Shown here one piece after another: positions 15,421 to 19,661 of a DNA stretch of 19,661 bases. Location of the stretch: positions 1 to 19,661 of the forward strand of contig JAUUSE010000033.1 of the NCBI GenBank assembly GCA_030842085.1, written 5' to 3'. The DNA is from Timburyella sp030842085 (GTDB lineage: Bacteria; Bacillota; Clostridia; Oscillospirales; Acutalibacteraceae). Below the pieces are notes generated by a model that made no database searches, was not told the origin of the DNA, and was given only the letters and a program-made list of their open reading frames with translations. A program made the position numbers and the translations under genes. How positions within the stretch are numbered: position 1 is the first letter of the stretch; the number at the start of each line of letters is the position of its first letter.

Positions 15421-15600
15421 AATGCGCCTTGAAATAATAAATTTTAAAACTGACAAAATAAAGGAATTTATTTTTTATCAATGCATCAGGCAAAAATATA
15501 AATAAAGCTTAAATGACGGTGCCTTTTATAAGCTTAAAGCAGTATTACAAGTTATAAAAACTATATTATGCGTAATTTATATAGTTAATGTTTGGAATTT
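15421..15600. other. AT-rich spacer with two inverted repeats
   Basis: AAGCTTA (15505-15511) pairs with TAAGCTT (15529-15535), and near 15558-15583 ACTATA and TATAGT form a second small inverted repeat. There is no T run or coding signal. These may be 3' UTR structures of the fusion gene's mRNA ahead of the terminator at 15601. Confidence 0.35.
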
Positions 15601-15633
15601 TGCCCGCTTTTGATTTGCAGAAGCGGGCATTTT
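15601..15633 (+). terminator. Terminator downstream of the nucleotidyltransferase fusion
   Basis: TGCCCGCTT (15601-15609) and AAGCGGGCA (15621-15629) form a 9-bp GC-rich stem with an 11-nt loop, followed by TTTTG. It lies 180 bases beyond the stop codon, implying a long 3' UTR. Confidence 0.75.
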
Positions 15634-15969
15634 GCCGCTTAAAAATAATAAAGTCTAAGCTGCAAAACAGATAGAAAAAGCTTTATGGGCGACTTTCAGA
15701 GAGCATATTAAATTTGAAAAAATATCTGAGACTATCAGAGGCGCTTTATACACAATGGCGACTTCGCGACAAATATATAATGATAAGCCGGCCGCTTATT
15801 GAGCTTCTCAAGCTTGCAGCAAGGTGTTTGGAGGTCGTACGGGTGTTGGATTATCGGCGGTTTTGTTTTATTAGGAGCTATATTCACCGCTGCACAAGGT
15901 AAATATTGTTTAGTGAAATTTCAAATATTTTTTGATGAACCTTATTTAATGCTTTATTATGCTCGGTTA
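15634..15969. other. Gene-less spacer between convergent terminators
   Basis: Two terminators face each other across this stretch (15601-15633 plus, 15970-16008 minus), so it may be largely untranscribed. The only open frame (15714-15902, TTG start, 62 codons) lacks a ribosome site and any motif. Nothing else is seen. Confidence 0.4.
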
Positions 15970-16008
15970 AATCCATAAAAATAATCCGGCACAATTTGTG
16001 CCGGATTA
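15970..16008 (-). terminator. Terminator of the minus-strand small protein gene
   Basis: TAATCCGGCACA (15982-15993) and TGTGCCGGATTA (15997-16008) form a perfect 12-bp stem with a 3-nt loop; on the minus strand ATTTTTATGG follows. It lies about 175 bases beyond the stop at 16185. The bases between (16009-16184) hold no gene I can support. Confidence 0.85.
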
Positions 16009-16184
16009 CAGCAGCATTTGCCATGCCGCTTTTTAATTTTAAATATTAAACTTAATCGGTATAGATGTTGCATACGGCGCTTATAAGCTGCAAAACCGCG
16101 CTGTCAGCCTGAACTCGTTGCGGTATTAAAGCATCTTCACCGTTTTTGTTTTCTATGCACGCCAAGCCCGAAGAAGAGAAAAAA

Positions 16185-16691
16185 TTAGCCCTGCTGGCTG
16201 CTATTTGAATTGCTCGCTGTATAAGGCGCTGCGTCAGGAATGCTGCCGAATTTATCCGCCGGTGCATTCTGCTCGCCGGAATTTTGCTGCACGCCGCCGT
16301 TACCCTGGTCGAATCCTGCTGCCTGCATATTTGCATTATAGTAATACGCAAGCTGCGCGTTTATAAAATTGAACAAGCCTGTTACAGTGCTTTTTAAAGA
16401 GCTTTTGGGAATAGCTGCAAAAAAAGAGTTGTTTAACTCCTGTTCTCTCCAAAAGTACAACGAGCCTATACCCATTCTTATCCATGCTTCAATATACATT
16501 GCGTTTTGGTCAAAGCTCAGACGTATAAACTGCATTGCCGTCATCATACCTGTGCCCTTTTTATAGCACTGCTGATTGTTTTTATAATTTATGTATTTAA
16601 ATCCCATCTGCTTTAAATAAGCGTCTGCCGCCGCATACGCCGTCTGCTGATAATTTTGCGCAACCTGATAAGGATATACCGACCTGCCCAT
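16185..16691 (-). CDS. Small uncharacterised protein with Gln/Asn/Ser-rich tail
   Basis: A 168-residue soluble protein of unknown function. Residues 1 to about 115 look like a folded domain: an early YQQTAYAAADAYLKQMGFKYINYKNNQQCYKKG-type region, then GMMTAMQFIRLSFDQNAMYIEAWIRMGIG and a segment ending AAIPKSSLKSTV. I recall this pattern from short clostridial proteins that often carry an added zinc ribbon; this is an impression. No CxxC zinc ribbon is present here. Residues about 130-168 are low-complexity (Gln, Asn, Gly, Ser, Ala) and probably disordered. Start ATG 16691 has GGGAGGA about 6 bases upstream. It has its own strong promoter and terminator, so it is monocistronic. Neighbours give no functional hint. 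Confidence 0.82.
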   Translation of the reverse strand: MGRSVYPYQVAQNYQQTAYAAADAYLKQMGFKYINYKNNQQCYKKGTGMMTAMQFIRLSFDQNAMYIEAWIRMGIGSLYFWREQELNNSFFAAIPKSSLKSTVTGLFNFINAQLAYYYNANMQAAGFDQGNGGVQQNSGEQNAPADKFGSIPDAAPYTASNSNSSQQG

Positions 16692-16762
16692 ATTTTTTCC
16701 TCCCACCGTTTTTTGCCGCCGATAAATTTTGAATACGGCCGCTACTATATATTTTTATTATT

Positions 16763-16791
16763 ATTTTAACCGTATTATAACCTTGCGTCAA
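16763..16791 (-). promoter_or_regulatory. Promoter of the small minus-strand protein gene
   Basis: On the minus strand TTGACG (16791-16786), 17 bases, TAAAAT (16768-16763). A perfect 12-base palindrome GCATCCGGATGC (16822-16833) lies 30 bases further upstream and may be a regulator site. Confidence 0.75.
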
Positions 16792-16833
16792 TGGTACTGT
16801 ATATAAATTAAAGTTTTTATAGCATCCGGATGC

Positions 16834-16979
16834 GCGACCGAATGCGGCGCTTTGCGGCTGACTTAGCGATAAACAGAACCGTCCGCGTGTCGATACAGTA
16901 AAAGCGAATAAAGATAAGCTGATTTAAAACGAGATTTTATGCCAATGAGCCATTAAGCTGAAAAACATTTTTATTCCCC
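16834..16979. other. Spacer between divergent promoters
   Basis: No gene, repeat or strong hairpin is visible between the minus-strand promoter at 16763-16791 and the plus-strand promoter at 16980-17009. Confidence 0.4.
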
Positions 16980-17009
16980 TTGACACGGACAAGCTGTATA
17001 AGTTACAAT
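16980..17009 (+). promoter_or_regulatory. Promoter of a candidate small RNA
   Basis: A perfect TTGACA (16980-16985), 18 bases, TACAAT (17004-17009). No coding region follows until 17468, and terminator-like structure intervenes at 17099-17155, so it appears to drive a non-coding RNA. Confidence 0.65.
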
Positions 17010-17015
17010 TAATTT

Positions 17016-17155
17016 TAAATATGTGGCCGGATTTATTTTAGAGCATTTGCATCAGCTTTCTAGGTGTGTAAAGACGATGCGATGTTTAAGCTGAAAATAA
17101 AGGGCATGTACGGAACATTGTCTGCGCCTGTCAGATAATTTGCCCTTATATTTTT
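17016..17155 (+). ncRNA. Candidate structured small RNA, about 140 nt
   Basis: The predicted transcript from the promoter at 16980-17009 has two structured parts. First, CATTTGCATC (17044-17053) pairs with GATGCGATG (17076-17084), 9 bp with one bulge; TCAGCTT (17052-17058) can instead pair with AAGCTGA (17088-17094), so these folds largely exclude each other. Second, AAGGGCA (17100-17106) pairs with TGCCCTT (17141-17147), enclosing an 8-bp stem ATTGTCTG/CAGATAAT (17117-17124 with 17132-17139), followed by ATATTTTT as a terminator. It matches no tmRNA, RNase P, SRP RNA or 6S RNA signature I know. The alternative is a long attenuated leader of the RNase J gene. It contains no plausible small open frame with a ribosome site. 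Confidence 0.5.
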
Positions 17156-17339
17156 ATGCCGTTTTGCGGTATGGTGCACCAGATACGTAGCATAAACGCA
17201 TGTGGTGCTTTAAATCTATGCTTATATTATTGCGAAAGCTTAAATATGCGAATAAATTTGCATAATTTTGCCAATACATAAAAAGAGATGTACTTTAATT
17301 TTAAACGGCATAATTGCTCGAGTATACGGTAACATGCGC
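17156..17339. other. Spacer with weak hairpins
   Basis: ATGCCG/CGGTAT (about 17156-17172) and GCACCA/TGGTGC flanking about 20 bases (near 17178-17210) are small inverted repeats after the small-RNA candidate. No gene is seen. Confidence 0.35.
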
Positions 17340-17367
17340 TTGATATGTGAAACGCAGCGGTTATAAT
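17340..17367 (+). promoter_or_regulatory. Probable RNase J promoter
   Basis: TTGATA (17340-17345), 16 bases, and a perfect TATAAT (17362-17367). Transcription would start near 17374, leaving a leader of about 94 bases before the ATG at 17468. Confidence 0.65.
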
Positions 17368-17467
17368 CATGGCGTTTGGTTTGCATATTGATGGAGCGTG
17401 TAATATTAACTGAGTAATAAAATCGGAGCATACATAATAAATTTATAAATTTTTATTGGAGGAAATA

Positions 17468-19396
17468 ATGGCAAATACTAAAAACGCCGCCTCACAGCAG
17501 CGCGCGCAGGTTCCTGCAAAGAATGCGGGAAAGCGACCGGCGCCAAGACTTGGCGCGAATAAAAGCGCGAAAATAAGCGGGGCGGCTGAAAAGAACAATA
17601 GTAAAAACACAAAAGCAAGAACGACAAAAAATGCAAATACAAATAAAACAAGAACAGCTGCAAAGAGCAGCAATATGCCAAAGCAAAAGACGCCGAAAAA
17701 CAAGAGGACATCAGCCGGACGCGGGAAAAGTGTGCCTACTCTTCCGGTAAGGGTTATACCTCTCGGTGGACTTGGCGAAATAGGCAAAAACATAACGGTA
17801 TATGAATACGGCGACGAGGCAATGATAGTGGACTGCGGCATGTCTTTCCCAGACAGCGACATGCCGGGCGTCGACATAGTTATACCCGACTTTACCTATA
17901 TAGTAAAAAATCAGGATAAAATAAAGGGACTTGTGCTCACTCACGGGCATGAGGACCACATAGGCGGCCTGCCGTATCTGCTGAAAGAGGCTAATATACC
18001 CATATACGGCACAAAGCTTACTTTAGGGCTTGTAGAGGGCAAGCTTAAAGAGCATGGACTGATGAGCTCAGCAAAACTTAATGTGGTATCGCCCGGGGAT
18101 GTTATAGACTTGGGCTGCTTTAAGGTTGAGTTTATAAGGGTCAACCACTCCATCCCCGACGCCGTGGCGGTAGCCATAAAAACGCCGGCGGGCGTGCTTG
18201 TGCATACCGGCGACTTTAAAATTGACACAACCCCCATTGATGATAAAATTATAGACCTTGCGCGGTTTGGCCAGCTTGGCAAGGAAGGGGTACTGGCACT
18301 GCTTTCAGAATCTACCAACGCCGAGCGCCCGGGATTTTCTATGAGCGAGCGCAAGGTGGGCGACTCATTTTCAACTCTGTTTAAAAAAGCGGAAAACCGC
18401 AGGATTATAGTAGCGACCTTCTCATCAAACATACACCGCGTCCAGCAGATAATAGACGAGGCGGCGAGATGCAAGAGAAAGGTGTGCATATCCGGCAGGA
18501 GCATGATAAACGTTGTCGGCGTCGGAATAGAGCTTGGATATCTCAACGTACCGAAGGGCGTTATGATTGAGCTTGACGAGATGAAAAATTATCCGCCGGA
18601 GCAGATAGTGATAATAACAACCGGCAGTCAGGGCGAGCCCATGTCGGCGCTGCACAGGATGGCGCTGTCGGAGCACCGGCAGGTAACGGTAGGCCCCAAT
18701 GATTTGATTATAATATCCGCAACTCCGATACCCGGAAACGAAAAGCTTGTATCAAATGTTGTAAACGAGCTGTTAAAGCTCGGCGCGCAGGTGGTATATG
18801 AAAAAATGTACGAGGTGCATGTATCCGGGCACGCGTATCAAGAGGAGCTCAAGCTCATGATAGGGCTTGTGGACCCGAAATTTTTCCTGCCAATACACGG
18901 CGAGTACAAGCATCTTGCAAAGCATATAGGACTAGCGCGCAGCCTTGGAATAAGCGAGAAAAACACCATTATACCGGAGATAGGCAAGATAATTGAAATA
19001 TCGGAGAAAGGCATGAAGTTTGCCGGCAGCGTGCAGTCGGGCAAGGTGCTGGTCGATGGGTTAGGAGTAGGCGATGTAGGCAGCATAGTGCTGCGTGACC
19101 GCAAGCATCTTGCAGAGGACGGGCTTATTGTAGCCGTAATGACAATAGATTCGGCGACGGGCGACATAATCGCCGGACCGGATATAGTGTCCCGCGGCTT
19201 TGTATATGTTAAAGAGTCTGAAACGCTTCTTGACGACGCTTGCAAGGTGGCGGTCAACGCGCTGGACAAGTGCTATGCATCCGGTACAAGAGACTGGAAC
19301 GGCATAAAGACGAAGGTGCGCGACGATTTGTCGAAATTTTTGTGGGAGAAAACAAAGCGCAGCCCGATGATACTTCCTATAATAATGGAGGTATAA
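17468..19396 (+). CDS. rnj: Ribonuclease J with long basic N-terminal extension
   Basis: RNase J combines 5'-3' exonuclease and endonuclease activity and is central to mRNA turnover in bacteria without RNase E. Of the 642 residues, about 92-642 match the usual RNase J length and layout: VRVIPLGGLGEIGKN, the metallo-beta-lactamase motif HGHEDH (159-164), further metal ligands in the SIPDAV and HTGDFKID region, the beta-CASP domain with ATFSSNIHRVQQI, and a C-terminal domain ending FLWEKTKRSPMILPIIMEV. Residues 1-91 are a low-complexity extension rich in Lys, Asn, Thr, Ala and Arg with no predicted fold. Start ATG 17468 sits 5 bases after GGAGG; the in-frame TTG at 17456 overlaps that site and is rejected. 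It is monocistronic, with its own promoter and terminator. Confidence 0.97.
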   Translation: MANTKNAASQQRAQVPAKNAGKRPAPRLGANKSAKISGAAEKNNSKNTKARTTKNANTNKTRTAAKSSNMPKQKTPKNKRTSAGRGKSVPTLPVRVIPLGGLGEIGKNITVYEYGDEAMIVDCGMSFPDSDMPGVDIVIPDFTYIVKNQDKIKGLVLTHGHEDHIGGLPYLLKEANIPIYGTKLTLGLVEGKLKEHGLMSSAKLNVVSPGDVIDLGCFKVEFIRVNHSIPDAVAVAIKTPAGVLVHTGDFKIDTTPIDDKIIDLARFGQLGKEGVLALLSESTNAERPGFSMSERKVGDSFSTLFKKAENRRIIVATFSSNIHRVQQIIDEAARCKRKVCISGRSMINVVGVGIELGYLNVPKGVMIELDEMKNYPPEQIVIITTGSQGEPMSALHRMALSEHRQVTVGPNDLIIISATPIPGNEKLVSNVVNELLKLGAQVVYEKMYEVHVSGHAYQEELKLMIGLVDPKFFLPIHGEYKHLAKHIGLARSLGISEKNTIIPEIGKIIEISEKGMKFAGSVQSGKVLVDGLGVGDVGSIVLRDRKHLAEDGLIVAVMTIDSATGDIIAGPDIVSRGFVYVKESETLLDDACKVAVNALDKCYASGTRDWNGIKTKVRDDLSKFLWEKTKRSPMILPIIMEV

Positions 19397-19433
19397 TGAT
19401 TTGCGGTTATCCGCAGGTAATTAACGAGACCAG

Positions 19434-19488
19434 AAAAGCACAGCGGCCTACTATTTTGAGATATTAGGCAAAGCTGTGCTTTTATTTT
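19434..19488 (+). terminator. Terminator of the RNase J gene
   Basis: AAAAGCACAGC (19434-19444) pairs with GCTGTGCTTTT (19473-19483) over 11 bp, with GCCTA/TAGGC pairing inside. The 3' arm runs into TTTTATTTT. It lies 38 bases beyond the stop. Confidence 0.85.
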
Positions 19489-19495
19489 AAAATAA

Positions 19496-19524
19496 TTGTC
19501 TATGCGGATATTATGTGTTATAAT
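19496..19524 (+). promoter_or_regulatory. Strong promoter reading into the repeated structured element
   Basis: TTGTCT (19496-19501), a 17-base spacer and TATAAT (19519-19524) with an upstream TGT giving an extended -10. The start would fall near 19531, at the base of the strong hairpin at 19533-19562. Confidence 0.65.
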
Positions 19525-19661
19525 AACCTCACGGCGCAAACGAAAGCGAAGCTTTCGGCGCCTGAGAGAACATTGAATGACGCGATTTAGACTGGGAAAT
19601 GTCTGGAGTCGTGAGCGTTGAGGTAAATCGCTTATTGAATAACCTCACGGCGCAAACGAAA
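19522..19661 (+). repeat. Structured element with a 24-base direct repeat, cut by the window end
   Basis: The 24 bases at 19522-19545 recur exactly at 19638-19661, a spacing of 116. The first copy contains GGCGC-AAA-CGAAAGC (19533-19547) pairing with GCTTTCG-GCGCC (19551-19562) around a GAA loop. It then has GCGATTTA (19582-19589) pairing with TAAATCGC (19624-19631) around a small GAC/GTC hairpin. CTCACG (19528-19533) can pair with CGTGAG (19610-19615), and overlapping ACCTCA (19526-19531) with TGAGGT (19619-19624). It may be a tandem non-coding RNA unit, a dispersed intergenic repeat or a riboswitch-like leader of a gene beyond the window. I recognise no known family. Confidence 0.6.

Noticed and set aside
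15714..15902. A plus-strand frame of 62 codons from a TTG
   Set aside because: There is no Shine-Dalgarno before the TTG and no conserved-looking motif, and it lies between two convergent terminators.
16052..16351. A possible frameshifted C-terminus for the small minus-strand protein
   Set aside because: The other frame carries on past the stop at 16185 with a moderately protein-like sequence, but the called frame ends in a plausible low-complexity tail and there is no slippery site or recognisable domain such as a CxxC zinc ribbon to justify a frameshift.
17369..17413. A 14-codon leader peptide (ATG to TGA) upstream of the RNase J gene
   Set aside because: The ATG lies within two bases of the -10 box, before the expected transcript start, and has no ribosome site.
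16980..17467. Reading the promoter at 16980 simply as the RNase J promoter
   Set aside because: A terminator-like hairpin with a T tract intervenes, and a better placed TTGATA-16-TATAAT promoter lies at 17340, although a long attenuated leader cannot be fully excluded.
19560..19630. Resemblance to a TPP riboswitch from a CTGAGA string
   Set aside because: The other conserved TPP segments (GGGGTGCC, ACCTGATCTGG, GCGTAGGGAA) are absent, so the short match is coincidental. No glycine, SAM-I, T-box or THF core was found either.
19522..19661. A CRISPR-like pair of 24-base direct repeats
   Set aside because: The spacing of 92 bases between copies is far longer than CRISPR spacers, only two copies are visible, the intervening sequence is itself strongly folded, and no cas genes are present.

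Overview
The window looks like a chromosomal segment from a Bacillota bacterium of class Clostridia, probably a gut-type Oscillospirales/Eubacteriales lineage. The evidence is the gene order rpsO-pnp-M16 peptidase, an RNase J, a SecA ending in a zinc-binding SEC-C motif, GGAGG-type ribosome binding sites, and AT-rich spacers around genes of roughly balanced GC that use ATA isoleucine codons very freely. I see no phage, transposase, integrase or CRISPR array. The species assignment is inference.

Layout. 7-173: tRNA-Met(CAT) and tRNA-Glu(TTC). 262-1937 (+): an N-acylglucosamine 2-epimerase family enzyme and ribonuclease HI, 8 bases apart. 2292-2705 (+): a PaaI-like hotdog thioesterase. 3069-10675 (-): a housekeeping block read rpsO, pnp, M16 zinc peptidase, secA, with terminators or structured leaders between the genes. 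11198-12752 (+): an unrecognised signal-peptide/membrane-anchor protein and a Vat/CatB-type hexapeptide acetyltransferase. 13093-15420 (+): a nucleotidyltransferase, left-handed beta-helix and phosphohexomutase fusion whose mutase half has lost its catalytic loops. 16185-16691 (-): a small uncharacterised protein. 17468-19396 (+): RNase J with a long basic N-terminal extension. 19496-19661: a strong promoter reading into a structured element whose first 24 bases recur 116 bases downstream, where the window ends.

How the genes fit together. Three products serve RNA metabolism: PNPase (3'-5' exonuclease), RNase J (5'-3' exo- and endonuclease) and RNase HI (RNA-DNA hybrids). Each of the rpsO, pnp and rnj genes has a long or structured leader, which fits the feedback control known for such genes elsewhere. 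The epimerase and the nucleotidyltransferase fusion point to sugar and cell-surface polysaccharide metabolism.

The spacers are unusually long (several of 350-780 bases) and hold the least conventional material: a candidate small RNA at about 17016-17155 with its own promoter and terminator-like end, an operator-like inverted repeat at 11075-11096, a possible attenuator at 10991-11031, and the repeated structured element at the right edge. All promoter, terminator and RNA-structure calls were made by eye and need computational and experimental confirmation.
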